Source: Saprospiraceae bacterium (GTDB taxonomy: Bacteria > Bacteroidota > Bacteroidia > Chitinophagales > Saprospiraceae). Taken from it: a DNA stretch of 41,328 nucleotides. Positions 9,579 to 18,758 of this stretch are shown piece by piece; the first letter of the stretch is position 1; each line of letters begins with the position of its first letter. Made by a program: the position numbers and the translations under genes. The stretch spans positions 1 through 41,328 of the forward strand of contig JABSSL010000108.1 of the NCBI GenBank assembly GCA_013214355.1, written 5' to 3'. The notes beneath the pieces were generated by a model that searched no databases, was not told the origin of the DNA, and worked only from the letters and a program-made list of their open reading frames with translations.

Positions 9579-10214
9579 TTACAAGTCGGGCTGAGGGGTT
9601 AATCTCAAATAAGGCTTAATGATTTGGTGGCCTTTTGGAAAACGCTGTGGTACATCTTCAGTAGCGATGGACGGTGAAATGACTACATCCTCTCCCTGTT
9701 TCCAATCGGCTGGTGTAGCCACACTGTGGTAAGCCGTTAGCTGTAAGCTATCAATGACTCTCAAAATTTCCTGAAAATTGCGACCCGTTGAAGGAGGATA
9801 AGTCAAGGTTAGCTTGATTTTCTTATCTGGGCCAATCACAAAAACTGTCCTTACGGTAGTTTTTTCAGTTACATTTGGATGAATCATGTCATACAGTTGC
9901 GCAACTGCTCTGTTTTCATCAGCGATGATGGGAAAGTTCATTTGCACGCGCTGCGTTTCTTCGATATCCTTGATCCACGCTTGGTGGGAATCTAAAGGAT
10001 CTACACTTACCGCCAATGCTTTGACATTTCGCTGATCAAATTCAGCTTTCAAAGCGGCTGTTTTGCCTAATTCTGTGGTACATACAGGGGTGAAATCTGC
10101 CGGATGTGAGAACAAAAGTCCCCAGCCATCACCTAGCCACTGGTGGAATTGAATGGTCCCCTCCGTTGTTACTGCGGTGAAATCAGGAGCCACGTCTCCA
10201 AGTCTTAATGCCAT
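9579..10214 (-). CDS. 1-Cys peroxiredoxin (Prx6-type AhpC/TSA family)
   Basis: This is a thiol peroxidase that reduces hydrogen peroxide and alkyl hydroperoxides. The 211-residue length and the long C-terminal arm match the Prx6 subgroup. The peroxidatic motif is SHPADFTPVCTTELG with Cys45. No other cysteine occurs, so it cannot use a resolving cysteine of its own and needs an outside thiol donor. The family arginine is in the ENRAVAQLYDM/TVRTVFVIGP region. No signal peptide is seen, so it is cytoplasmic. It is a stand-alone gene with its own terminator. Confidence 0.94.
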   Translation of the reverse strand: MALRLGDVAPDFTAVTTEGTIQFHQWLGDGWGLLFSHPADFTPVCTTELGKTAALKAEFDQRNVKALAVSVDPLDSHQAWIKDIEETQRVQMNFPIIADENRAVAQLYDMIHPNVTEKTTVRTVFVIGPDKKIKLTLTYPPSTGRNFQEILRVIDSLQLTAYHSVATPADWKQGEDVVISPSIATEDVPQRFPKGHQIIKPYLRLTPQPDL

Positions 10215-10369
10215 GTCATTTGGTTTTGGTTAAAAATTTTCTCTTTGAACAATTTCTTTAGCAGTAATGGCTCCACAAATGTCTAGAAGTTTTCGTTTCA
10301 CGACTAGCCGGAAAACTTCCAAAGGAAAAATTAGCGGTTTACCACCAGTTTTCTTTTTCTTGAAGTCCG

Positions 10370-10377
10370 TAACTTTG
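10370..10377 (+). promoter_or_regulatory. Bacteroidota-type -7 promoter box
   Basis: TAACTTTG matches the TAnnTTTG consensus and lies 23 bp before the response-regulator start. The region 20 bp upstream is T-rich (GTTTTC) rather than a clear TTTG -33 box. Confidence 0.5.
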
Positions 10378-10400
10378 GTAAAGGCTTTTAAAACTTAGAA

Positions 10401-11036
10401 ATGATTCGCTTACTCATCGTGGACGATCACCCAATCGTGATTAGTGGTTTACAAAATGCCTTGGGTGAACAAGGAGATATCAAAATTGTAGGGCATGTAT
10501 TGAATGCGAAAGATGCCTTGGCGTGGTTAGGGGACAATGAAACAGATGTGATACTGTTGGATATTGGCCTCCCAGATATGGATGGAATTGACCTTTGCAA
10601 ACAGATACACAAGCAATTTCCTACACCTAAGATCATTGGTTTGACTACCTACGGTCAGGTCAGTTTCATCACCAGTATGCTCCGTAACGGTGCTAAAGGC
10701 TACTTGTACAAAAATACCTCGGAACAAGAACTGGCAACAGCTATTCGTACGGTCCATCAGGGCGGACAATATCTCTCCGCCGAGGTTAATGATAAGCTAA
10801 TTGCCAAAGCTACTCGGTCTTTGCCGAAAAACGGTCAACTCATTCCAAAACTCACCAGACGCGAAAAAGAGGTGCTGGAATTGATTATGGCTGAAAGTAC
10901 GAACCAGGAAATCGCAGATGCCCTATATCTGTCAATCAGCACTGTAGAAACTCATCGGATGAATCTTTGTGCTAAGCTCGGCGCCAGAAACACGGCTGGC
11001 TTAGTGAAAAACGCTATCAAATTAGGTTTGGCTTAA
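10401..11036 (+). CDS. NarL/LuxR-family response regulator
   Basis: A two-component transcription regulator. The receiver domain (1-120) has the acidic pair Asp8/Asp9, the phospho-acceptor Asp54 (DVILLDIGLPDMDG), the switch threonine in GLTTYG and the conserved lysine in KGYLYKN. A LuxR-type helix-turn-helix follows (about 148-208: LTRREKEVLELIM, NQEIADALYLSISTVETHRM). Length is typical at 211 residues. It has no adjacent kinase; the 7TMR-DISM kinase 3 kb upstream is a possible but unproven partner. Confidence 0.93.
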   Translation: MIRLLIVDDHPIVISGLQNALGEQGDIKIVGHVLNAKDALAWLGDNETDVILLDIGLPDMDGIDLCKQIHKQFPTPKIIGLTTYGQVSFITSMLRNGAKGYLYKNTSEQELATAIRTVHQGGQYLSAEVNDKLIAKATRSLPKNGQLIPKLTRREKEVLELIMAESTNQEIADALYLSISTVETHRMNLCAKLGARNTAGLVKNAIKLGLA

Positions 11037-11224
11037 ACATGAATTAGCACGAACCTATCCCGCTTCCCTAGACTACCACTCGATCCTGAAGTTTCAGTGA
11101 GCTACCCTTAACACTGATACGATTGCTTTGCCGCATCCAATTCCGGCCAAGGCGCACTCATTCTCATGCCTCCAAACAAGCTCTCAGGGCTTGCAGAGAT
11201 CCTTAACAACTCAAAATCCAAAGC

Positions 11225-12535
11225 ATGTCATTTCAGCAGTCCATTCGTATTTTTTCATTACCCTGCTACCTTGTCGGCCTAGTGTTTTTATTTGTCACCT
11301 CAGCCTGCGTATCTCAAGAGAAAGAGCGGGCAGAAAAGAACACGGGTAATGAGGTCGTCATCGACTTAAATCGGTTGACGTACACCATTGCCAATGAGCA
11401 TGACCAGTTCTACAGCTTTATCGGCGTACGTGCCCTGGCTATGGTACACTTGGCTATGCACAACGCTTTCAATGCAATTTCACCGGAATTTGCCTGCTAT
11501 GCATTTGAAGGAGAGGCCCCTAACGCTGACCCGATTGCCGCGGCTGCTACTGCTACTCAATTCATTTTGGAAAAGGCTTATCCGACTCGGAAGGATACTA
11601 TTTCCTTGATCTGCTCCAAGTGGTTGGAACAGGTGGAAGAAGGAGCTGCTAAAGCAGAGGGGATAGCATTGGGTAAATTGGTCGCCCAAAAACTCATTGG
11701 GCTGCGCGAGGGGGATGGCCATGAAAAACAAGGCAACTACACTCCGATGACCAAACCTGGGGACTATCAGTATACGCCTGGCTTCGATTATGTATGGAAG
11801 CCTGATTTTTCCTACGCCAAGCCTTTTACCCTGGATTCCATCACGCAATTTCGTTCGCCTGCACCTCCCGCTTTCGCAAGTGAAACCTATGAGGCCTCTT
11901 TTGAGGAAGTCAAGATCTATGGCAGAAAAGGAAGCAAAGAACGTTCCGAGGAGCAGACACACATCGGGCATTGGTGGGCAGAGTTTGGTGAGCATAGTTG
12001 GAATCGAATTGGCAGGATTACTGCCGTCGAGAGTCATTTATCCCTCAGAGAAAGTGCACGTCTATTTGCTTTGCTCAATATGAATCTGTACGACCTCTAT
12101 TTAGTCTCCTTTGATAGCAAATATCATTATGATACTTGGAGGCCTTACACCGCCATCAGAGAGGCCGGGAGTGACAATAATCCCAATACCGCAGCAGATC
12201 CGCAATGGGAGCCGGATATGGTGACGCCACCTTGGCCAGAATATCCTTCTGCTCATGCCGCTGTGGGGGCAGCTGGCGCAGAGATCGTTAGTCAGGTATA
12301 CGGGACAGCAGAAGTTCCCTTCACTATGACTTCAGTGACGGCACAGCCGCCAGGATCAGAACGGTCTTACACCAATTTGGATGAGGTAGCGGATCATTGT
12401 GCTGCCTCTCGCATTTGGAATGGTTTTCATTTTAGGTTCGCTACCGAAGAGGGTAAAAAACAAGGACGCCAACTGGCACGTTACGTAGTAAATAAATTCT
12501 TGCTGCCCCTGGACGAAAAAAGTAAGGAGTACTGA
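11225..12535 (+). CDS. Vanadium-haloperoxidase-like PAP2-superfamily lipoprotein
   Basis: The protein belongs to the vanadium-dependent haloperoxidase/PAP2 acid-phosphatase superfamily. It has 436 residues, with a lipoprotein-type signal ending SAC (Cys28). The superfamily phosphate/vanadate site is present in order: KYHYDTWRP (the K-X6-RP motif), YPSAHAA (the PSGH position, with Ala for Gly) and SRIWNGFHFRFATEEG (the SR-X5-H motif). In the last motif the residue three after the histidine is followed by Ala instead of the aspartate seen in many relatives. Whether it oxidises halide or acts as a phosphatase cannot be told from sequence. It is anchored outside the cytoplasmic membrane. It is stand-alone, 188 bp after the response regulator. 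Confidence 0.82.
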   Translation: MSFQQSIRIFSLPCYLVGLVFLFVTSACVSQEKERAEKNTGNEVVIDLNRLTYTIANEHDQFYSFIGVRALAMVHLAMHNAFNAISPEFACYAFEGEAPNADPIAAAATATQFILEKAYPTRKDTISLICSKWLEQVEEGAAKAEGIALGKLVAQKLIGLREGDGHEKQGNYTPMTKPGDYQYTPGFDYVWKPDFSYAKPFTLDSITQFRSPAPPAFASETYEASFEEVKIYGRKGSKERSEEQTHIGHWWAEFGEHSWNRIGRITAVESHLSLRESARLFALLNMNLYDLYLVSFDSKYHYDTWRPYTAIREAGSDNNPNTAADPQWEPDMVTPPWPEYPSAHAAVGAAGAEIVSQVYGTAEVPFTMTSVTAQPPGSERSYTNLDEVADHCAASRIWNGFHFRFATEEGKKQGRQLARYVVNKFLLPLDEKSKEY

Positions 12536-12579
12536 AATACAATTGGTAGCTAGAAGAAACTTATTTATCGGTAGGCTGT

Positions 12580-12587
12580 TACTTTTG
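12580..12587 (+). promoter_or_regulatory. Bacteroidota-type -7 promoter box
   Basis: TACTTTTG is a full match to TAnnTTTG, 20 bp ahead of the ATG at 12608. No convincing -33 TTG at the right distance is seen. Confidence 0.45.
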
Positions 12588-12607
12588 CAAAGGATAAAGT
12601 GGGTAAT

Positions 12608-13507
12608 ATGTTGAGCAAAGTTAAACAGTTGAAAGGGCATAATGGCTCTATTTTCGCGTTGACCACCAACGATACAGACCGTTATTTCTTATCCGGCGCA
12701 GGAGATGGTTGGGTAGTCCGTTGGGATCTAGATAACCCTGATCCAGGGAAGCTAGTGGCAAAAGTTGAAACACAGATTTTTGCCTTGCAATATTTAGCAT
12801 CCCAAAACAAAGTGGTAGCGGGTAATATGAATGGGGGGGTACATTGGATTGACTTAGATCATCCGGAGGATACGGTTAATATTGCTCATCATAAAAAGGG
12901 CGTGTTTTCCATCATGGAGCTTGGTGGGCATGTCCTAACCGCTGGTGGACAAGGATTGTTGACACGCTGGGATAAAGAAACAGGTCGAAGCCTGGAGAGC
13001 TTAAAGGTGAGTCATCAAAGTCTTCGGGCCCTGGCTTATAACCCTAAACGACAAGAATTGGCTGTCGGAGCTAGTGATCATGCCATATACATTTTGGATG
13101 CGGAAAGTCTAGCCGTAAAGCAAACCATATTGAATGCACATCAGAATTCGGTTTTTGCTTTGGCCTATAGCCCAGATGGTGAGCTGCTATTTAGCGGGGG
13201 GCGGGATGCGCATTTAAAGGTGTGGGATACGCAGGCGGCCTACTTACAGCTATCTAGCCAACCGGCTCATATGTATACGATCAATAAGATTGTTTTTCAC
13301 CCCAATGGACGGTTCCTCGCCACTGCGAGTCGTGACAAGAACATCAAGATTTGGGATGCGCAAAATTTTCGCTTACTGAAGGTGCTAGAATCTTATCGAG
13401 ATAACGGCCATCTAAATTCCGTCAATACCCTGCTCTGGTCCGCGCACAGAAATTGCCTCATTAGCGGAAGTGATGATCGTAGTTTAATCCTTTGGGAAGG
13501 AATGTAA
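12608..13507 (+). CDS. WD40-repeat protein
   Basis: A soluble beta-propeller of about 299 residues made of seven WD40 blades. Clear repeats end in VVRWDL, LTRWDKE, LKVWDTQ, IKIWDAQ and LILWEG, each preceded by a GH or AH dipeptide and an LxSGxxD-type strand. No signal peptide or catalytic domain is present, so it is likely a cytoplasmic scaffold or binding protein. I chose ATG at 12608; a GTG nine bases upstream would add MGN. The downstream HNH-type gene converges on it, with 8 bp between the stop codons. Confidence 0.88.
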   Translation: MLSKVKQLKGHNGSIFALTTNDTDRYFLSGAGDGWVVRWDLDNPDPGKLVAKVETQIFALQYLASQNKVVAGNMNGGVHWIDLDHPEDTVNIAHHKKGVFSIMELGGHVLTAGGQGLLTRWDKETGRSLESLKVSHQSLRALAYNPKRQELAVGASDHAIYILDAESLAVKQTILNAHQNSVFALAYSPDGELLFSGGRDAHLKVWDTQAAYLQLSSQPAHMYTINKIVFHPNGRFLATASRDKNIKIWDAQNFRLLKVLESYRDNGHLNSVNTLLWSAHRNCLISGSDDRSLILWEGM

Positions 13508-13515
13508 ATTTGCTG

Positions 13516-14103
13516 TTATTCTGACTTCAATTGGCCGTCATCGTCAATTTTTACATGACCCCAGCGACGTCCTGTTTGGATTTGATAAATGGTGTTTTCT
13601 TTGACGCCAAATATTTTAGCCAATACCTTTCTTTTGGTTTTCCCTTCCTTTAGCGCCTTCTTCAAGATTTTAACCTTTGTCTCGGTAAGTTTATCCTGAC
13701 TAGTCCGAGTACGTTCTTTTTTTCGGTAGGGACTTGCTAGGTTATGGGCGTGCCATTCTTCCCGACTTACCCACTTTAGATTGCCGGAGTAGTTATTCCC
13801 TTTGTTGTAATCTTTATGTATGATATGGGACTTTTCGGCTGACTGGCCGGGAACAAAGTGCTCCGCTACGAACTTATGGATCATGATGACGGCGACGGAA
13901 TTATCTTTCATCTTTTGATTCAATGTGCGTAATCCACCACGCACCGTAGCACCTTTGACTAAGCGCTCTGTGCCGGTCGACTTTTGAATACTCTTGATGC
14001 GCCCGAAATTAGAGATTCTGTAGTGGCAGGTTTTGGTTTCCTTCCCGAAGTCAACCTCTTGCCACTCCTCATTGAAGTGTGACTTAACTTTTGGAATACT
14101 CAT
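13516..14103 (-). CDS. Stand-alone NUMOD4/HNH homing-endonuclease-like protein
   Basis: A 195-residue protein with the layout of free-standing phage/intron HNH nucleases. An N-terminal NUMOD4 motif (EEWQEVDFG followed by YRISNFGRIKS, about 12-40) precedes an HNH-like core (about 75-120) with VIMIHKFVAEHFVPG, HIIHKDYNKGNNYSGNLKWVS and a trailing EEWHAHN. A basic segment and a C-terminal helix-turn-helix follow (about 145-185, AKIFGVKENTIYQIQTG). No intron, intein or phage gene is visible beside it. It is expected to nick or cut DNA, or to be a domesticated DNA-binding protein. Confidence 0.85.
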   Translation of the reverse strand: MSIPKVKSHFNEEWQEVDFGKETKTCHYRISNFGRIKSIQKSTGTERLVKGATVRGGLRTLNQKMKDNSVAVIMIHKFVAEHFVPGQSAEKSHIIHKDYNKGNNYSGNLKWVSREEWHAHNLASPYRKKERTRTSQDKLTETKVKILKKALKEGKTKRKVLAKIFGVKENTIYQIQTGRRWGHVKIDDDGQLKSE

Positions 14104-14537
14104 TTTACAAAAGATTTTCCTATTTAGGCCAAGTAAAGCTTTCAGTCCTAACCACTAGAAAACCCTAAATGACTGGATTGTATGTGATCGAAAGACGGAC
14201 TTTCCTTTGTTGAGTTTGTGCTATAATGTGTTGGTGAGGATAAAGGTCAACTGGTTCATGCATCTACTAGTAAGCTAGTATTGGGGTTCTGCTGTAGCAT
14301 TGTTGACGGCTTACCTCCAAGAGGGTAGAAGTAGGAGGACGTGGTATTGATCCCTAGGTTTTGACCTTTTTATTATTTCTATATAAGTTGTATAGTGGAT
14401 GCTATGACTATTTACTTCCAAAGAAGCAGCGTTCGGGGGAAAAATCCACTACTTTATTACAATTTAAATCATTCTATTTACATTTTCAAGCCCTTGGATG
14501 CTCCCAATTCTAACAATTTCAATAATATAGAACTGAT
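14104..14537. other. Intergenic region with a 9-bp inverted repeat enclosing 128 bp
   Basis: No gene is seen. AAAGGTCAA (14242-14250) is complementary to TTGACCTTT (14361-14369), and the second arm is followed by a T-rich run. A smaller stem (TACTAG/CTAGTA) lies inside. A TATAAT-like hexamer lies just upstream, at about 14222. This could be a small structured transcript, but support is thin. Confidence 0.35.
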
Positions 14538-15074
14538 TTAAGCGGCACACATGTCCCTTAATTTGTTTACTGTACGCCAATTGCGGGTAGTGGCTTCCAC
14601 TTTTAACTTCTTTTCAAAGAAATTATTATTCATCTTGGCTCTGCCGTAACCAGAAGGAGAAAAGAAGTAAATATGTTTTTCAACCAAATTGAAAGCCTCA
14701 GGGGAGTAGTCTTCCTGGAGGAGCCCGTCCAGTAGCTCCGGTACGGGAGGATTAGAGAGGAAAGTAACGTACAAGCGTTTGGGATCTTTTTCCGGCAGAA
14801 AAGGATTATTAGCCAGAACTTTATCTAAATATTCTGGAGCCAAGACCATTACGGGAACGTCGAAGCCATAGGCAGATTGGATGCCCTGGTGAATGCGTTT
14901 TGCTATTTGATTGGCGGCTAATTCCTCGTCTTGTAGCACGATGTTGCCACTTTGGATATAGGTTTGAACTTCGGAGAATCCCCAGCTGCTAAGATGAGTG
15001 CGGAGGTCGGCCATCTTAATTTTCTTTTGGCCACTCACATTAATTCCTCTCAACAAGGCAATGTAGGTACGCAT
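14538..15074 (-). CDS. DUF1697 family protein
   Basis: A 178-residue cytoplasmic protein that matches DUF1697 along its length: the opening YIALLRGINVSGQKKIKMADL, the IQSGNIVL motif near residue 42, and the C-terminal NNFFEKKLKVEATTRNWRTV. The biochemical role of the family is unknown. It starts 12 bp after the M16 peptidase gene ends and on the same strand, so it is probably the second gene of that operon. Confidence 0.88.
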   Translation of the reverse strand: MRTYIALLRGINVSGQKKIKMADLRTHLSSWGFSEVQTYIQSGNIVLQDEELAANQIAKRIHQGIQSAYGFDVPVMVLAPEYLDKVLANNPFLPEKDPKRLYVTFLSNPPVPELLDGLLQEDYSPEAFNLVEKHIYFFSPSGYGRAKMNNNFFEKKLKVEATTRNWRTVNKLRDMCAA

Positions 15075-15086
15075 GACGATTGCACA

Positions 15087-17948
15087 TTAATATCCAAAAA
15101 CTTCTTCCATGCTTAATTGGCGAAGTTTGCCAAAGGAACTTAAGTAATCTAAATCAATATGTTTTTGATCACCTAGTACCATAAAGCTGTAGTGACGTCC
15201 TTTCACATATTGTTTTTGAAATTCAATCAGGTCATCCAGACTGGCTTCTTGCAAGCGTTGATACAGCAGCTTGTCCATATCTTCCTTCATGCCTAGATCC
15301 TCTAGTTTTTTTGATTCCCAATACAATTGAGAGGAAGAAATGCGACTACTTTCTATACGTTTTAAGATGGAAAGTCGTGCATTTTCCATAGTAGCCGTAA
15401 CGGCTGGCATATCCTCAAGAATCTTCAGCAAGTAAGGAATGGCATCCGGCAATTTATCTGGCTGTGTGCCAAGATAAGCTTGCAGGTAGTGCGCCCACTT
15501 CTTCTTTTTGGGAGAAGTATATAAAGCGTAGGTAGAGTAAGCTAATGCCCTGGATTCTCGGATTTCCTGAAATACAATACTGGATAAACCGTAGCCAAAG
15601 TACTCATTGAACCAATCTCTCATGAGTGCTTCCTCTAAGCTGAAATTAGGGGTACCTCTAGAAACCAATAAAACATCAGCTTGTACCTGAGGGAAATCCA
15701 AAAACAGGACTTCATTCTGCGTAGTGGCTAACTGCTTATAGGTCTTAGCGGGAGGTAGTGGCCGTAGCGTAGGGGGCCTCACGTGGTGGGTTTCCACCAA
15801 TCGACGGATGCGCCCCTCATCTTCTTGCCCATAGTAATAAACGCTATGTTCAAACTGACAAAGAGACTTGATTTTAGCAACGATCTCATCGGCCTGTAGT
15901 GCTTTCAATTCCTCCACACTTAGGCGATCCGTAAAGGCAGAGTGAGCACCGTATCTAGCGTAGTTGCCTAGGGCGTCACGTAGAATAAACTGCTTCTCTT
16001 TTTTTGCATTTTCTCGTTTCAGGAGTATATCGGCAATGACGTTCTGCAGCGTTGGTTGATCTGGCTGCACATGAGCCAAAATGTGTTCAAAAAGTTGCAA
16101 GCCCTCTTCAAAGGATTCTTCCAAGCCACTTAAGGTGATATAAGAACGCTCATCATAACTGACCACATCAAATTGCAGGCCTAAGCGGAAAAACTCCCAT
16201 TGAAGCTGCGCCGCGGAGTATTTATTGGTACCCAGGTAGGGGAGATAGATCAAGGCAATGGCCAGTACAGGGTCATTGACCTTACCCATTTCAAAAATGT
16301 AATTCAGCTGGAAGAGTGAATTATTGGTATTGCGTACATAGTGGAAAGGAATTCCATTCGAAACCGTTAGTCGTTTGATATCCTTGTCAAATTCAGCAAA
16401 TTTAGGCTGTAGGCGAGGGGCCGTTTGTGATAAGAATGATTGTCCGAATTCAGATAATGCTTCTCTATTCAGGCTAAGTGGCGTGATTTCTGGCTTTTCC
16501 ACTTTAATCACATTGGGGTCCTCTCCCTGCTGCTTGTAAATCACCACGAAATTGTCTGCTCTTAGTTTTTCTTGAGCAAACTGTACGATTTCTGCCTTGC
16601 TGATCGATCCATTCCATTCATTCAGCTTTACTACTTTATCCCAAGGGACACCCAGTAAAAAGGCGGTATTCATGGCTCCTACTCGGTGATTATTAAATCG
16701 GTAGGATTTAGTTTCCTGCAGCTTAATATCCCTCACCACCGCCTTTAAGAGCGACTCATCGAACTCTCCCCTTCGAAGTTTATCAACTTGTTCAAGAAGT
16801 AAAGCCTCTACTGCCTCCAAGGTTTGTCCTGCGCGAGGGCGCCCAAACAAACCAAGAACACTATAATCTGCGTAGGTCCAAGCCCAGGCCTCTCCATCAA
16901 GAATCTGCTGTTGCTGGTTCAAATGGATGTCAATCAAGCCAGCCTGTGAATTAAAGAGCAAACCGTTAATCAAGCTTAGCATAAAGGGATCAACGGTATC
17001 TATACTCCCAACTCGCCAGGCAATATCCACAAACGGCGCTTCTTGGCCATAAATATCTTTTCGAATGGGATTTTTGATCTCTGGCTGATCGTCGAAGGTA
17101 AAAGGAGGAAGCGCTTTAGCTTGATAATCACCAAAGTACTTTTCCGCCAACTGGACGACTTCGTCTGGATTGAAGTCCCCCGCCAAGATGAGCGCCATAT
17201 TATTTGGCACATAATAGGTCTGGAAGTACCACTGTATCTTATGATGAGATGGATTCTTCAGGTGATCAGCCTTCCCAATGGTTGTTTGAGTACCGTAAGG
17301 GTGCTTAGGGAATAGAGCTTGACGAATGGCGTTGTTCACCTTCCGGAAATCCTTATCCTGGATCATGTTGAACTCCTCGTACACCGTTTCTAATTCGGTG
17401 TGGAAAAGTCGAAGCGCCATCATGCGGAATCGCTCTGATTCCAGGCGCATCCAACGCTCTAGCTCGTTTGCTGGGATATCGTTTAAATAGACCGTCTGCT
17501 CTACCCAGGTGTACGCATTGGTTCCTTTGGCACCAATAGCCCCTGCTAGTTTGTCGTATTCGTTTGGCGCAACCAGTTGCGCTGCTTCGTATGAAAGTTG
17601 ATCTATTTTCGAATAAATTTCCTTGCGTTCTGCCGGATCCTGCGTTTGTCGGTGAGCTTCGTATAGATCGGCAATTTGTTCCAAATACTTGGATTCTTTT
17701 TCCCAATCAACTGCCCCGATCTTACTTGTTCCTTTAAATAACATATGCTCCATGTAATGCGCGAGACCAGTGGTCTCCGCTGGATCTTGTTTGGAGCCAG
17801 AACGAACACTAATGTTGGTGTAAATTCGAGGTTCTTCGGTATTTACACTCATATAGATCTTAAGACCATTGGAAAGCATATACTGCTTGACCTTTAATGG
17901 GTCATTTTCTACAGTTTCATAGGGGAAGGCTTCCGCAAAAACGGGCAT
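15087..17948 (-). CDS. M16-family zinc metallopeptidase (insulinase/pitrilysin type)
   Basis: This is a large clamshell peptidase of 953 residues that degrades peptides. The inverted zinc motif HXXEH is His64-Tyr-Met-Glu67-His68 (GLAHYMEHMLFKG). The downstream third-ligand region is ETVYEEFNMIQ (about 185-195). Two M16 core halves follow, each with the expected mixed fold, the second half without a zinc site. No clear signal peptide is present, although the N-terminus (MPVFAEAFPYETV) is short and hydrophobic, so it is probably cytoplasmic. It is transcribed together with the DUF1697 gene. Confidence 0.92.
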   Translation of the reverse strand: MPVFAEAFPYETVENDPLKVKQYMLSNGLKIYMSVNTEEPRIYTNISVRSGSKQDPAETTGLAHYMEHMLFKGTSKIGAVDWEKESKYLEQIADLYEAHRQTQDPAERKEIYSKIDQLSYEAAQLVAPNEYDKLAGAIGAKGTNAYTWVEQTVYLNDIPANELERWMRLESERFRMMALRLFHTELETVYEEFNMIQDKDFRKVNNAIRQALFPKHPYGTQTTIGKADHLKNPSHHKIQWYFQTYYVPNNMALILAGDFNPDEVVQLAEKYFGDYQAKALPPFTFDDQPEIKNPIRKDIYGQEAPFVDIAWRVGSIDTVDPFMLSLINGLLFNSQAGLIDIHLNQQQQILDGEAWAWTYADYSVLGLFGRPRAGQTLEAVEALLLEQVDKLRRGEFDESLLKAVVRDIKLQETKSYRFNNHRVGAMNTAFLLGVPWDKVVKLNEWNGSISKAEIVQFAQEKLRADNFVVIYKQQGEDPNVIKVEKPEITPLSLNREALSEFGQSFLSQTAPRLQPKFAEFDKDIKRLTVSNGIPFHYVRNTNNSLFQLNYIFEMGKVNDPVLAIALIYLPYLGTNKYSAAQLQWEFFRLGLQFDVVSYDERSYITLSGLEESFEEGLQLFEHILAHVQPDQPTLQNVIADILLKRENAKKEKQFILRDALGNYARYGAHSAFTDRLSVEELKALQADEIVAKIKSLCQFEHSVYYYGQEDEGRIRRLVETHHVRPPTLRPLPPAKTYKQLATTQNEVLFLDFPQVQADVLLVSRGTPNFSLEEALMRDWFNEYFGYGLSSIVFQEIRESRALAYSTYALYTSPKKKKWAHYLQAYLGTQPDKLPDAIPYLLKILEDMPAVTATMENARLSILKRIESSRISSSQLYWESKKLEDLGMKEDMDKLLYQRLQEASLDDLIEFQKQYVKGRHYSFMVLGDQKHIDLDYLSSFGKLRQLSMEEVFGY

Positions 17949-17979
17949 ATCAACTTGTTTTTTATCCTAAATAGCAGAT

Positions 17980-18010
17980 CAAATTACCACAATTAATATG
18001 GTATTAACAA
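17980..18010 (-). promoter_or_regulatory. Probable promoter of the M16 operon
   Basis: On the minus strand TTG (18010-18008) lies 21 bp before TAATTTG (17986-17980). This resembles the -33 TTG and -7 TAnnTTTG arrangement of Bacteroidota, with one T missing in the -7 box. The start codon follows 32 bp later. Confidence 0.4.
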
Positions 18011-18044
18011 GTTGAGCTTGAAATGAGTTGCGTTTTTAGAGGCC

Positions 18045-18746
18045 CTATTTTGGGAGTAAATCGAGAAGCTGACTAGCAGCATCACTTTTCCAAGCTGCTA
18101 CCGCTTGCAGTTCTACTAATAATGGCTTGGCTTGATCAATCTTGCCCAGCTGTAAATGGCATAGTGCCAAAAACCAGCTTGATTCCTGATCAAAGGGGCG
18201 CCCTTCAGTTATACTCGCTTGCAAAGGACTTAATATCGAACTCGCCATTTCGTAGTCTTTGAGGTAGAAATGGCTTAGCGCGAGATAAAATAAGTTTTCA
18301 GTGTTGTTGACTGTTTCTTGTTGGATCAGTTGATTCCCCAAGGCCACAGCCTTTGTATAATCTTCAGCACTGTAGGCGTCAACAAAAGACTGTTGTAGCT
18401 CCTCGAGGTCTGAAGGGCCTTTGCGCACCTTGTTGTGCGGCAAAGCATCTGCTTCTAGGTGCAAAGCTAGCTGAGCTTGTAGGGTATTATTGGCTGTATT
18501 ATTTGGCCAAAGGAAGTATAGACCAAGCAATAGAAGTAAGCCCGCTGCAATTTTCAGGAGCGTAGGGATCAGGCGAATAGTTCTGACTGGTTTGGGGCGT
18601 TCGAACTCGTGTTCTTCTGCTAGTTTTTTAGCCCAAGCTTCTTTTTTTTGATAATCCAATCCAGCAGTAATCAACTGGCTACTGATTTGTTCCAGTTCTT
18701 TCGGATCAAGTTCTTGATCACTCTGATATTTTTTGAATAATTTCAT
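18045..18746 (-). CDS. Single-pass membrane TPR protein, putative anti-sigma partner
   Basis: A 233-residue protein with a charged cytoplasmic N-terminus (about 1-60, KKYQSDQELDPKELEQISSQ), one transmembrane helix (about 65-82, LLKIAAGLLLLLGLYFLW), and an outer C-terminal part built of tetratricopeptide-like helices (about 120-230, e.g. AEDYTKAVALGNQL and LFYLALSHFYLKDYEMA). It starts 12 bp after the sigma-factor gene ends and on the same strand. Position and topology (short cytoplasmic head, one membrane span, sensory domain outside) are those of a membrane anti-sigma factor. No zinc-binding anti-sigma motif or other family signature is visible, so this role is inference. Confidence 0.75.
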   Translation of the reverse strand: MKLFKKYQSDQELDPKELEQISSQLITAGLDYQKKEAWAKKLAEEHEFERPKPVRTIRLIPTLLKIAAGLLLLLGLYFLWPNNTANNTLQAQLALHLEADALPHNKVRKGPSDLEELQQSFVDAYSAEDYTKAVALGNQLIQQETVNNTENLFYLALSHFYLKDYEMASSILSPLQASITEGRPFDQESSWFLALCHLQLGKIDQAKPLLVELQAVAAWKSDAASQLLDLLPK

Positions 18747-18758
18747 GGCTCGTCGGGT

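Noticed and set aside
5124-11036. The sensor kinase (5124) and NarL regulator (10401) as a two-component pair
   Set aside because: They are 3 kb apart with five unrelated genes between them, three of those on the opposite strand; pairing cannot be supported.
11128-11349. 73-codon frame overlapping the start of the haloperoxidase-like gene
   Set aside because: It overlaps a clear lipoprotein signal in another frame and resembles no protein.
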